Below, one piece after another: positions 26,970-35,161 of a stretch of DNA of 64,000 nt. Below the pieces are notes generated by a model that did no database searches, was not told the DNA's origin, and saw only the letters and a program-made list of their open reading frames with translations. This DNA is from Jiella marina (lineage in GTDB: Bacteria > Pseudomonadota > Alphaproteobacteria > Rhizobiales > Rhizobiaceae). The stretch spans positions 310,001-374,000 of the forward strand of contig NZ_JAKQZG010000002.1 in the NCBI RefSeq assembly GCF_024359545.1, read 5' to 3'. Each line of letters begins with the position of its first letter. Position 1 is the first letter of the stretch. The translations under genes and the position numbers were made by a program.

Positions 26970-27314
26970 TCCGAATAGCCACGAGGAGTTGCCCGTCTGC
27001 CACAGACTCGCGCTTCCCTTCCCGAGAGTCATTTGCCAGAATATCGCCATCGTCTCGGGAGATGATCCCGATCGACACAAGGCATGGCATGCGGCCGATC
27101 GCGAAAGGGGAGCGAGAGGCCGTCGAGGGGGCGAAACGGTTTACGGCTGTTTAAGAAAACCGTGACAAAATCGCCTGCAAGCAGGCGCCGCGGCGATCGA
27201 TCTTGAGATCGCCCAGGGCGTGAAGGAGGGCGATGCATCGTTTCGGCATCGTCGTTCGATTGGGGGCGGTGAGCCGCTTTGGCGGTTCCCGCAAGGCGAT
27301 GGGGACTTGAGGGG
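26970..27314. other. intergenic stretch with inverted repeats upstream of the L,D-transpeptidase
   Basis: About 345 bases between accA and the transpeptidase gene. Two structures are visible: ACGGTTT (27136-27142) with AAACCGT (27157-27163), 14 bases apart, and a tight hairpin CGCCTGC-AA-GCAGGCG (27172-27187). Neither has a T-run, so they may be regulatory or 5'-UTR structures. Confidence 0.45.
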
Positions 27315-28307
27315 ATGTTCGTCCGACGTATCGTGACGGCCGCGGCTCTGGCCACGGCACTTTTGACCGTTTCCGCCTGTCAGTACGAAGACATGATTCC
27401 GGCCGATGCGCCGCTTCCGGCCGACCTTGTTCGCGCCATGAAGGCGAACGGCATGGGCGAGAACTCGCCGATCCTGGTCCGGCTGTTCAAGGAAGAGTCG
27501 GATCTGGAAATCTGGAAGCAGAAGACCGACGGCACTTACGCGCTTCTGAAGACCTACGAGATCTGCGCCTGGTCGGGCAAGCTCGGGCCGAAGAAGAAGG
27601 AAGGCGACCGGCAGGCGCCCGAGGGCTTCTACACCGTGACGCCGGCGCAGCTGAACCCGAATTCGAACTACCATCTCGCCATCAACATGGGCTATCCGAA
27701 CGCCTATGACCGGGCGAACGGGCGCACCGGCAGCCATCTGATGATCCACGGATCGTGCAACTCGTCCGGCTGCTACGCCATGGACGACGAGCAGGTTCAG
27801 GAGATCTACGCGCTCGCCCGCCATTCGTTCGAAGGCGGCCAGCGCGCCTTCCAGATCCAGGCCTATCCCTTCCGGATGACACCGAAGAACATGGCCCGGC
27901 ACAAGAATTCCGAGCATTACGACTTCTGGAAGATGCTGAAGAAGGGCTCGGATCATTTCGAGATCACCCAGCGCCCGCCGAATGTCGGCGTGTGCGAGCG
28001 CGGCTACATCTTCGACCAGACGGCCGAGACGGTGGCGGGCCTGCGTCCGAACGGACCGTGCCCCGAAGTCGAAATGGCCCCGCAGATCGCCGCCAAGCAC
28101 CACGCGGAAGAGGCCGAGGCGGAGAAGATCGCCGCGCGCATGGCGCCCAGCGAGTTCGCGACCTCTTCGACCTTCACCTACCGCACCGGCCAGCCGATTT
28201 CGGCCGAAGCCTACGCCCAGGAACAGCATCGCCGCGAGGGCTATGACCGCGACGGCAACCGGGTTGGCGGCGCGCAGGGCTCGATCTTCTCGAGCTTCTT
28301 CGACTGA
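27315..28307 (+). CDS. L,D-transpeptidase lipoprotein (YkuD/ErfK family)
   Basis: A 330-residue cell-wall enzyme. The N-terminus is a lipoprotein signal peptide with the lipobox LTVSAC, so Cys22 should be acylated. The YkuD catalytic motif is H145-GSCNSSG-C153 (HGSCNSSGCYAM), with Cys153 as the nucleophile that makes 3-3 cross-links or attaches proteins to peptidoglycan. LAINMGYPNAYDRANGRTGS is the conserved substrate loop. GAGGGG just before the ATG at 27315 sets the start. The C-terminus is long, basic and polar (HHAEEAEAEKIAARMAPSEF). The accA-to-transpeptidase order is conserved in relatives. Confidence 0.92.
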   Translation: MFVRRIVTAAALATALLTVSACQYEDMIPADAPLPADLVRAMKANGMGENSPILVRLFKEESDLEIWKQKTDGTYALLKTYEICAWSGKLGPKKKEGDRQAPEGFYTVTPAQLNPNSNYHLAINMGYPNAYDRANGRTGSHLMIHGSCNSSGCYAMDDEQVQEIYALARHSFEGGQRAFQIQAYPFRMTPKNMARHKNSEHYDFWKMLKKGSDHFEITQRPPNVGVCERGYIFDQTAETVAGLRPNGPCPEVEMAPQIAAKHHAEEAEAEKIAARMAPSEFATSSTFTYRTGQPISAEAYAQEQHRREGYDRDGNRVGGAQGSIFSSFFD

Positions 28308-28346
28308 TGAGGCAAGGCGGCGCGTGCGAGATTGCGTCGCCTTCAC

Positions 28347-28946
28347 TCACCCACCGGAGACATCTTCGGCCTTGAGCATCCTTACGATCGCGCCGACCTG
28401 TCGGCGCGCGTCATCAAGGCCGGTCCCGGTGTCGATCAGGTAATCAGCGCGGGCGCGTTTTTCGGCGTCGGGCACCTGCTTTTCCAGGATCTGCCGAAAT
28501 TTCTCCTCGCTCATGCCGGGCCGCGCCAGAACCCGCCGGCGCTGCACGTCTTCGGGCGCCGAGACGACCACGATCCGGTCGCAACGGCGATCGGCGCCGG
28601 TTTCGAACAGAAGCGGAATGTCGAGAATGGCAGCGGGTGCGCCGGCCGCTCTCGCTTCTTCGACGAAAGCAAGCTCCACTTCGCCGACGAGCGGGTGGAC
28701 GATGGCTTCGAGCCGCTTCAGAGCCTCCCGGTCTACCAGCACCTGCCGACCCAGCCGATCCCGGTCGACGACACCATCGATCACCGTTCCCGGAAAGGCC
28801 GCCTCGATCTGAGGCGCCGCGGCCCCCGCGTAGAGCCGGTGCACGGCAGCGTCGGCGGAATGCACCGGCAGGCCGGCTTCGGAAAAGAGTTCGGCGGTGG
28901 TCGACTTGCCCATGCCGATCGAGCCGGTGAGACCGACGATGATCAT
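28347..28946 (-). CDS. coaE: dephospho-CoA kinase CoaE
   Basis: CoaE phosphorylates dephospho-CoA, the last step of CoA synthesis. The 199-residue protein begins [20 protein letters not shown] with the P-loop at the N-terminus. It then shows [11 protein letters not shown] (the D-x-x-VH motif), [12 protein letters not shown] and [20 protein letters not shown] (the conserved IPLLFE). The ATG at 28946 overlaps the stop of the upstream NTF2-like gene by four bases. In relatives dnaQ and secB follow coaE; here it is convergent with the L,D-transpeptidase instead. Confidence 0.95.
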   Translation of the reverse strand: MIIVGLTGSIGMGKSTTAELFSEAGLPVHSADAAVHRLYAGAAAPQIEAAFPGTVIDGVVDRDRLGRQVLVDREALKRLEAIVHPLVGEVELAFVEEARAAGAPAAILDIPLLFETGADRRCDRIVVVSAPEDVQRRRVLARPGMSEEKFRQILEKQVPDAEKRARADYLIDTGTGLDDARRQVGAIVRMLKAEDVSGG

Positions 28947-29443
28947 GGCGCTCCGTCCCAATTCCCGTCGGTCGCTTCGCTGCCGTCCCACTCTTCGTCT
29001 TCGAGTTCGTCCTCGCCCGGCTCCTCATTGACAGCCAGGACGATCCGCCAGCTCTCGCCGAGAGAACCACCGCGCCGCAGCGTATAGCGGCAGACGAATT
29101 CCATCGCCGCATCGCCGTCGATCCGCTCCTGCCGCCATGCGAGCGTCACCAGCGCCGTATTGCCGCTGATCGCAGCATCCAGCGCGGCGAAATCCGAGCG
29201 CACGATGCCCTCGGTCTCGTAGACGGCGAGAAGCGCCTCGATGTTCTCGGCAAGTTCTTCCTCGTCGACAAAGATATTGCCCTTGTCGAGCTGCCAGATC
29301 GTGACGGGATAGGCGAAGCAGCCCAGGATCCTGTCCGCATCGAAATCGTCGAAACCCTCGGCATAGGCCCGAAAGACCGCCTCGATCGCGACGGGCAGAG
29401 AGGCGGCCTCGACGGCCTCGAACGGAGCTTCGCCTTCGCTCAT
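28943..29443 (-). CDS. NTF2/SnoaL-like acidic protein of unknown function
   Basis: A 166-residue acidic protein. The segment [30 protein letters not shown] and later [20 protein letters not shown] fit the cone-shaped NTF2-like (SnoaL/DUF4440) fold. The C-terminal 30 residues are almost all acidic or polar ([20 protein letters not shown]). It is three bases downstream of aroE and overlaps coaE by four bases, so it is translated within the maf-aroE-coaE operon. No catalytic role can be read. Confidence 0.7.
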   Translation of the reverse strand: MSEGEAPFEAVEAASLPVAIEAVFRAYAEGFDDFDADRILGCFAYPVTIWQLDKGNIFVDEEELAENIEALLAVYETEGIVRSDFAALDAAISGNTALVTLAWRQERIDGDAAMEFVCRYTLRRGGSLGESWRIVLAVNEEPGEDELEDEEWDGSEATDGNWDGAP

Positions 29444-29446
29444 GTC

Positions 29447-30430
29447 TTACAGACCGCTTTCGATATCCGCGACGATCGCCTGGCGCAGCGCGTCGCTGAC
29501 GGTCGGCGTCTGTCCGAACCAGCGCTCGAAGCCCGGCACCGCCTGGTGCAGCAGCATGCCGAGCCCATCGGCAAACTTCAGGCCGCGCTTTTCGGCGGCC
29601 TGAAGCGTCGGCGTCATCAGCGGCGTGTAGACGATGTCGGTCACCAGCGCGTGGTCCGGCAGGGCGGAGAGATCCGGCAGTTTCGGCGGGAACCAGTCCG
29701 GCGTCTCGTCGTCCGGGTCGCGCGGCGGGATCGGTACGGTGTTCACCAGAAGGTCGGTGCGTGCCAGGAGAGCCTCCCGCTCCTCTTCGCCATGGGCCGT
29801 GGCGCCGCGGCCAGAAAACATGCCGTCGAAGCGTGCCGCGAGTTCTTCGGCCCGGGCCCTGGTGCGATTGACGATCGCCACCTCTTTGACGCCGCGTTTC
29901 AGCAAAGCGTAGACGACCGCCCGCGCCGCGCCGCCGGCGCCAAGCACCAGCGCGGTCTCGGCATCGGCCCAGCCGGCAAGACGTTCGTCGAGATTGGCGG
30001 AAAAGCCATGGGAATCGGTGTTGCCGCCGACGAGCCGACCGGATTTGTCGAACCAGACGGTGTTGACTGCCCCGATCGCCTCGGCCGCGGCGTTGCGGCG
30101 TGACACGGCCTCAAAGGCTGCGACCTTGTGCGGGATGGTGACATTGCCGCCGACGAAACCGCTCTTGCGCAGCGATTTCAGAAACTCGTCGATCTCTTCG
30201 GGCGGCACGCCCTTGCGCACATAGGAGCCGGCGATCCCCAGCTCCTTCAGCCAGGTCGTATGGATCTTCGGCGAGCGCGAATGCCAGACCGGCCAGCCGG
30301 TAACGAAGGCCTTCGGTCCCTCGGTCTCGGCCGCATTCCGGTTCGGATCGAAGATCGAACCTTCGCCGCGGGGCCGCTCGGCGCCGCTGACATAGGGCGT
30401 CGGCGTCCAGTCCTCCTCCCGCTCAGCCAT
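29447..30430 (-). CDS. aroE: shikimate dehydrogenase AroE
   Basis: AroE reduces 3-dehydroshikimate with NADPH. The 327-residue protein has the shikimate-binding motif [36 protein letters not shown] (with the catalytic lysine of the NxTxPxK motif), GAVNTVW and NTDSHGF with the conserved aspartate. The nucleotide-binding loop is [19 protein letters not shown] and the NADPH phosphate motif is NRTRARA. The first 40 residues are an extension not present in most homologues; no internal Met offers a shorter start. It overlaps maf by eight bases. Confidence 0.95.
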   Translation of the reverse strand: MAEREEDWTPTPYVSGAERPRGEGSIFDPNRNAAETEGPKAFVTGWPVWHSRSPKIHTTWLKELGIAGSYVRKGVPPEEIDEFLKSLRKSGFVGGNVTIPHKVAAFEAVSRRNAAAEAIGAVNTVWFDKSGRLVGGNTDSHGFSANLDERLAGWADAETALVLGAGGAARAVVYALLKRGVKEVAIVNRTRARAEELAARFDGMFSGRGATAHGEEEREALLARTDLLVNTVPIPPRDPDDETPDWFPPKLPDLSALPDHALVTDIVYTPLMTPTLQAAEKRGLKFADGLGMLLHQAVPGFERWFGQTPTVSDALRQAIVADIESGL

Positions 30431-31022
30431 CGATCTCGCCTCGTTCGCGCAGCTCTTTCAAGAGGGGCAGAAGCGGCAGGCCGATGATGGTGAAATAATC
30501 TCCCTCGATCTTCTCCATCAGCTGCGCCCCCTCGCGTTCGATCTGATAGGCGCCGACGCTGGTCAGCGCGCGCGGTCCCACCATGGCGAGATAGCGGCCG
30601 ATAAAACCGGGATCGAGCTTGCGAAGAGTGATCTCGGCAACCGCCACATGGCGCCATGTGACGTTACCGTCCTCGACGAGCACGACCGCGCTGTTCAAGG
30701 TGTGCGTCTTGCCGGACAGGGCGAGAAGCGTGCGCCGCGCCTCCTCCATCGAGGCCGGCTTGTGGAAGACGTCCTCGCCCAGCGCCAGCGTCTGGTCGGC
30801 GCCGATGACGACTTCACCGGGATGGTTTTCGGAAACATCCGTCGCCTTCGCCTCGGCGAGCACCTGGGCGACGTCGCCCGGAGTGGCGCCGGAATTGACC
30901 AGCGGCGCCTCGATCGCCCGCTCGTCGAGGTCCGAAGGTCGGACGGTGCAGTCGACGCCGGCATTCTTCAAGAGTTCGCGGCGATGGACGCTGCCCGATG
31001 CGAGCACGATGCCTTTGGGCAT
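30423..31022 (-). CDS. Maf family nucleotide pyrophosphatase
   Basis: Maf proteins hydrolyse non-canonical nucleoside triphosphates. The 199-residue protein begins [20 protein letters not shown], the family's substrate-binding N-terminus (LASxSxxR), and continues with the catalytic [20 protein letters not shown] motif and [20 protein letters not shown] near the C-terminus. The ATG at 31022 was chosen because the family motif begins at once; the frame is open to 31148. It is the first gene of the maf-aroE-NTF2-coaE operon and faces away from hemE across the putative oriC. Confidence 0.94.
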   Translation of the reverse strand: MPKGIVLASGSVHRRELLKNAGVDCTVRPSDLDERAIEAPLVNSGATPGDVAQVLAEAKATDVSENHPGEVVIGADQTLALGEDVFHKPASMEEARRTLLALSGKTHTLNSAVVLVEDGNVTWRHVAVAEITLRKLDPGFIGRYLAMVGPRALTSVGAYQIEREGAQLMEKIEGDYFTIIGLPLLPLLKELRERGEIDG

Positions 31023-31234
31023 GATTCCTCCGGATTTTAACGAAGTCTTTAATGGTCCGGCCGTTTGATAGCGATGGACGCTTCGAATGGCTACCGGGTG
31101 CGGATTCGATTCGCGACGGCAATACAAGCCATCGGTCGCGAAACGCACGGGATTCTCGCCGGGCTGTGGGCGACGGACTCATAAATGGGAGAGGCCCGCG
31201 ATGGCGGGGCTCAGCCTGTTCATGAAACTGTCAT

Positions 31235-31243
31235 CTATCCACA
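31235..31243 (+). promoter_or_regulatory. DnaA box (8/9 match)
   Basis: CTATCCACA differs from the high-affinity DnaA box TTATCCACA at the first base. It is the best match in the maf-hemE gap. Confidence 0.6.
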
Positions 31244-31506
31244 AACGGTCGCAGACCGGGCTTGTGAATCGACTCGGCTCATATTGTGGCAAAGTCGCGC
31301 GGGCGGAGCGTTTTTCTCCCAAGCCGAACCCCATGCTTCGATCGACCCTGTGCCGGCGGAAGTATCTTTCCTGCCTGAGAGAATCCCGACCGTCCCCAGA
31401 CTTCACGGGCCCCCTCACAGCCATTCTGCGTCGATGATCGGACGGATGGCCGATGCAATCGGGATTTGGTGTTGGGTGTGGATTCCGGCTATCCACCGAT
31501 TCATAG

Positions 31507-31543
31507 AATCAAGAATCCTTTTAAGAGAGATTCTTATTTGATT
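31507..31543 (+). promoter_or_regulatory. hairpin in the hemE leader / AT-rich block
   Basis: AAGAATC (31511-31517) pairs with GATTCTT (31529-31535) around an 11-base loop. The stem can be extended by AATC and TTTGATT with a bulge. It lies just before the hemE ribosome-binding site (GGGAG, 31544-31548), and four GANTC sites fall in or beside it. It could be a leader structure or part of the origin's unwinding element. Confidence 0.45.
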
Positions 31544-31558
31544 GGGAGAACCGGACGG

Positions 31559-32578
31559 ATGGATCAGCGCAAGCTTCTCCGCGTGCTCGATGGCGAGCGG
31601 GTGTTTCCCCCACCCGTTTGGCTGATGCGCCAGGCCGGCCGCTATCTGCCGGAATATCGCGAAGTCCGGGCGAAGGCCGGCGGCTTCCTCGATCTCTGCT
31701 ATGATCCGGATCTTGCGACCGAAGTCACGCTGCAGCCCATCCGCCGCTTCGGCTTCGACGCGGCGATCCTGTTCTCCGACATTCTTGTGATCCCGGATGC
31801 GCTCGATCGCGGTCTGCACTTCGTCACCGGCGAGGGGCCGAAGCTGACGCCGATCCGTGAGGACGAGATCGGCGCGCTCGAACCCGGACGGGCCGAGACG
31901 CATCTGGCACCGGTCATCGCGACGGTCGGACGGCTTCGAGAGGAGCTCCCCCCGGAGACGACGTTGATCGGCTTCTGCGGGGCGCCCTGGACCGTGGCGA
32001 CCTATATGATCGCCGGTCACGGCACACCAGACCAGGCGCCGGCGCGGATGTTCGGCTATCAGCATCCCGAAGCGATGGAGAAGCTCCTCTACATCCTCGC
32101 CGAGATGAGCGCCGACTATCTGATCCGCCAGCTCACAGCCGGGGCCGATTGCGTGCAGATCTTCGATTCCTGGGCGGGCGTTCTCGACGAGGCTTCGTTC
32201 GAGGCCTATGCGATCGGTCCGGTCAAGCGCATGGTCGACAAGGTCCGCGCCGCCGTGCCCAATGCCAAGATCATCGGCTTTGCCAAAGGGGCCGGGCCGT
32301 TCCTGTCCACCTATCGCGAGAAAACCGGTGTCGATGCGGTCGGCCTCGATTGGGGGGTGCCGATGGATTTCGCCAAGGGTCTGCAGAAGGGTGGCGCGAT
32401 CCAGGGCAATCTCGACCCGCTTCGGCTGATCGCAGGGGGCAGGGCGCTCGAGGAAGGCGTCGACCGCATTCTCGAACACCTCTCCGACGGCCCGCTGATC
32501 TTCAATCTCGGCCATGGCATCACGCCGAACGCGCCGATCGAGCATGTCGAGGCGCTGCTCAAACGAATCCGAGGCTGA
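31559..32578 (+). CDS. hemE: uroporphyrinogen decarboxylase HemE
   Basis: HemE removes four carboxyl groups from uroporphyrinogen III to give coproporphyrinogen III. The 339-residue protein has the signature [20 protein letters not shown] at its N-terminus, [36 protein letters not shown] (the second signature) and [20 protein letters not shown] at the end. The ATG at 31559 ([10 protein letters not shown]) is preceded by GGGAG; a frame open to 31466 reads through the AT-rich leader and is not coding. It marks the origin side in alphaproteobacteria. Confidence 0.97.
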   Translation: MDQRKLLRVLDGERVFPPPVWLMRQAGRYLPEYREVRAKAGGFLDLCYDPDLATEVTLQPIRRFGFDAAILFSDILVIPDALDRGLHFVTGEGPKLTPIREDEIGALEPGRAETHLAPVIATVGRLREELPPETTLIGFCGAPWTVATYMIAGHGTPDQAPARMFGYQHPEAMEKLLYILAEMSADYLIRQLTAGADCVQIFDSWAGVLDEASFEAYAIGPVKRMVDKVRAAVPNAKIIGFAKGAGPFLSTYREKTGVDAVGLDWGVPMDFAKGLQKGGAIQGNLDPLRLIAGGRALEEGVDRILEHLSDGPLIFNLGHGITPNAPIEHVEALLKRIRG

Positions 32579-32785
32579 GAGCGGCTCTCAGACCGACAGG
32601 GCAAGCGGCCGCGGCGTGATTTCCTCTGTTGCTGTGCCGATGGTGAAACCGTAGACGCGCCTTGTCGCCGTTGACTGCGCCGTACAAGGAGACTTGCGAA
32701 GACCCCGAGCGAGCCTCTAGAGTTTCCACTCATAACCCCGTGTTGCCGCGGCTGCTGAACCACGCGCAAACACGGAGATACTCCC

Positions 32786-34237
32786 ATGTTCACGGACAAT
32801 CAGTCCGCGATCCGCCACGCCATAGCCGGCGGACACGACGTCGTTCAGGTTCTGGCCGACGGCGAGAGCGATCGGCAGATCGCGCGGGCGGTGGCCGATC
32901 TCGAAGCGGCCCTGCCCGAGCCGGAGGCGCTCACCGCTGCGGATGCCGCCATTCGCCGGATCGCGACCACGCCCGATTTCCATCCCGGCAAGCCGGTGCC
33001 TGTCGGCGTGGTCGTCGACGTAGAAGGCGCGATCCTGCCGCATCTCGTCGGCAACGACATCGGCTGCGGCATGCGGCTCGTCGTGCTCGACGGGCTGACC
33101 CGCGATGACATCGAGGCCGCCGGCGATCTCGAAGCCCATCTGCGCCACGTCTTCTTCCAGGGCGGGCGCGATCTCGCCATGACCGGGCGGGATCGCCGCG
33201 CCATTCTGGAGGCCGGCGTGCCGGGCCTGATCGAATCCCTCGAAAGCGGACAGCCGAAAGGCCTGCTCGCGCGCCAGTCGATCGCCGATCTCTGGCACGA
33301 CGCCGACCGCATGGCGGAGGCCGGGGTCTTCGAGAGCAAGGGGCTGGAGCCGGGCTTTGCTGATTACGGCCGGATGGACGATGACCACCGCCATGACGCG
33401 ATCATGGGCACGATCGGCGGCGGCAATCATTTCGTCGAGATCGGCGTCGTCGACGAGATCCGCGACGGCGCTTTCGCCAATCATTGCGGGCTGAAGGCCG
33501 GCACGGTCTGCCTCGTCGTCCATTCCGGCTCTCTCGATTTCGGCCAGCGGGTGGGCTCGACGACCGCCGAGAAGATGGCGGCAGAGCCCGGCGAGGGCGA
33601 TCGGCGGATCGTCTCCTTCGCGCACCGTCCGGCGCTTGCCGAGCGCTACCGGGTCGGTCTGGCGAACGCGACTAATGCCGCCTTCGTCAACCGGATGACC
33701 ATTGCCATGGCCGGTATCATGGTCATGGAGCGCGCGACGGGGCGGGAGATCCACGGGCGGCTCGTCTATGACGCGCCCCACAACGTGGCCTGGATCGATC
33801 CGTCCGGCGTGACCCGCCACCGCAAGGGGGCGTGCCCCGCGCGGGGATCGGACGCCATGGCGGGGACGCCCTATGCGTGGTTCGGCGAGCCGGTGATCCT
33901 GCCAGGCTCGATGGGCGACGGCACCTGGCTCTTGGTGGGCACCGGCCATGCGGCGACGCTGGAATCCTCGGCCCATGGGGCCGGCCGGCGCCTGTCGCGC
34001 GGCGAGGCGCGGCTCGAGGCGGTCGTTCCGGGTGCGTTGCGGGTGGTGGGGCCGGTCGATTTCGCCGCCCCGCAACTGGCGGGGCGCCGGGACGTGCTCG
34101 ACGATGCCGAGGCGAGGCTCCGCGAGGAGGCGCCCGGCGCCTATCGCCCGCTGGAACGGGTCGCCGAACCCATGGAGCGGGCCGGCATGGCCCGGCGGGC
34201 GGCCCGCATCCGGCCGCTCCTGACCGTGAAGGGCTGA
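32786..34237 (+). CDS. rtcB: RtcB family RNA ligase
   Basis: RtcB joins RNA 2',3'-cyclic phosphate or 3'-phosphate ends to 5'-OH ends using GTP and manganese. In this 483-residue protein the metal and GTP sites are visible: DVEGAILPHLVGNDIGCGM with Cys94, GGGNHF (211-216), HSGS (246-249), PHN with His332, HRKGA (345-349), PGSMGD (373-378), and HGAGR with His397, the expected guanylated histidine. HSGS is followed by Leu where most RtcB proteins have Arg. GGAG precedes the ATG. No rtcA cyclase, rtcR regulator or archease gene is near, so its trigger is unknown. Confidence 0.92.
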   Translation: MFTDNQSAIRHAIAGGHDVVQVLADGESDRQIARAVADLEAALPEPEALTAADAAIRRIATTPDFHPGKPVPVGVVVDVEGAILPHLVGNDIGCGMRLVVLDGLTRDDIEAAGDLEAHLRHVFFQGGRDLAMTGRDRRAILEAGVPGLIESLESGQPKGLLARQSIADLWHDADRMAEAGVFESKGLEPGFADYGRMDDDHRHDAIMGTIGGGNHFVEIGVVDEIRDGAFANHCGLKAGTVCLVVHSGSLDFGQRVGSTTAEKMAAEPGEGDRRIVSFAHRPALAERYRVGLANATNAAFVNRMTIAMAGIMVMERATGREIHGRLVYDAPHNVAWIDPSGVTRHRKGACPARGSDAMAGTPYAWFGEPVILPGSMGDGTWLLVGTGHAATLESSAHGAGRRLSRGEARLEAVVPGALRVVGPVDFAAPQLAGRRDVLDDAEARLREEAPGAYRPLERVAEPMERAGMARRAARIRPLLTVKG

Positions 34238-34276
34238 GAACGAGCGAGCCTGCGGCGGGCCAAAAGGTCCGCCGCC

Positions 34277-35161
34277 TCAGCCCTGGCCGGAAAGATGCCG
34301 GACGGCGATGGCGGTGGCGGCGGCGCGGTTTTCGACGCCGAGTTTGCGAAAGACGACTTCCAGATGCTTGTTCACCGTGCGCGGGCTGAGCTTCAGGATT
34401 TCCGCGATGTCGCGATTGGCCTTGCCGCGGGCCAGCCACAACAGCACTTCCGCTTCCCTTGCGGTGATGTTGAGATGGCCCTGCAGCGTCTCGATTTCCT
34501 GGCGGGAGCCCTCCCGGGTAATGCGCAGGAGGAACTCCTTCGGCCCCAGCCGGCCGATGACGGCCGCCGAGAGGTCCTGCGAAAGAGACAGCGTCGCGCC
34601 GATGCGCAGCTTGTCGGCTGAAACCGCAAGGGCCGCGTCATGGGCGTCCTCGTCGTCGGCGAGGAGTTCGCGCGCCTGGCGCGTCGCCCAGAGGATCTCG
34701 CCGGTGCCGTTGGTGGCGAAGAGATGCCGGCCCGTGGTGTCGAGCGCCATCTTGGTGCTGCGGCTGACCTTGGCGTTCTGGCTGTGGACGCCGATCCTCG
34801 CGACCAGTTCCTCGGGCTTGATCGGCTTGGTCACATAGTCGACGCCGCCGACGGCGAAGGCGCGCACGATGTGCTCGGTCTCGCTCAGGCCGGTCATGAA
34901 GATGATCGGAATGTCGGAGACCTTGTCGTTGGCCTTCATGCCCAGCGTGGCGGAAAACCCGTCCATGCCGGGCATGATCGCGTCCATCAGGATCAGGTCG
35001 GGCGCGGTGCGTTCGGCGATCGTGATGGCGCGGGCGCCGTCGGTCGCGACCAGCACCGACATGCCGTTGGCTTCGAGCGTCGCGACCAGGAAGCTCGCCT
35101 CCTCGGGCGAATCGTCGACCACCAGCACCACCAGCCCCGTCTCGGCCCGATCAGTCGCCAT
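34277..35161 (-). CDS. LuxR-type response regulator of the amide locus
   Basis: A 294-residue response regulator. The receiver domain has the acidic pair DD (16-17), phosphoacceptor Asp60 (LILMDAIMPGMDGF), the conserved Thr in FMTGLSE and Lys in VTKPIKPEEL. After a linker of about 100 residues (a PAS-like stretch, GEILWATRQARELL) the LuxR helix-turn-helix ends the protein (LNITAREAEVLLWLARGKAN, then SPRTVNKHLEVVFRKLGVEN). The ATG at 35161 overlaps the end of the hybrid kinase gene by 11 bases, so the two are co-translated and most likely form one phosphorelay acting on the divergent amide/urea genes. Confidence 0.9.
   Translation of the reverse strand: MATDRAETGLVVLVVDDSPEEASFLVATLEANGMSVLVATDGARAITIAERTAPDLILMDAIMPGMDGFSATLGMKANDKVSDIPIIFMTGLSETEHIVRAFAVGGVDYVTKPIKPEELVARIGVHSQNAKVSRSTKMALDTTGRHLFATNGTGEILWATRQARELLADDEDAHDAALAVSADKLRIGATLSLSQDLSAAVIGRLGPKEFLLRITREGSRQEIETLQGHLNITAREAEVLLWLARGKANRDIAEILKLSPRTVNKHLEVVFRKLGVENRAAATAIAVRHLSGQG

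Larger units (their letters stand above)
31023..31558. other. candidate chromosomal replication origin (oriC)
   Basis: The 537-bp gap between maf (minus) and hemE (plus) has no credible gene. It holds a DnaA-box match CTATCCACA (31235-31243, 8/9 to TTATCCACA) and weaker ones (TGTGGCAAA at 31285, TGTGGATTC at 31477, CTATCCACC at 31489). Its right end (31498-31543) is AT-rich, as expected of an unwinding element. Thirteen GANTC motifs occur. Two TTAA half-sites 8 bp apart (31037-31052) resemble, but do not match, a CtrA box (TTAA-N7-TTAA). In Caulobacter and rhizobia oriC adjoins hemE, and parAB/parS lie within 30 kb here. Assignment is inference from these features. Confidence 0.65.

Noticed and set aside
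31037-31052. CtrA box near maf (TTAA-N8-TTAA)
   Set aside because: Spacing is 8 and not 7, so it is noted only as a near match.
31081-31125. Resemblance to the 3' end of a tRNA on the minus strand (CGAATCGAATCCG then CACCCGGTAGCCA)
   Set aside because: The T-loop lacks the usual TTC start, the T-stem has mismatches and no matching 5' half or anticodon arm was found.
31466-31558. N-terminal extension of hemE
   Set aside because: The extra 31 codons run through the AT-rich hairpin and GANTC cluster; the ATG at 31559 has a GGGAG site and the family start.
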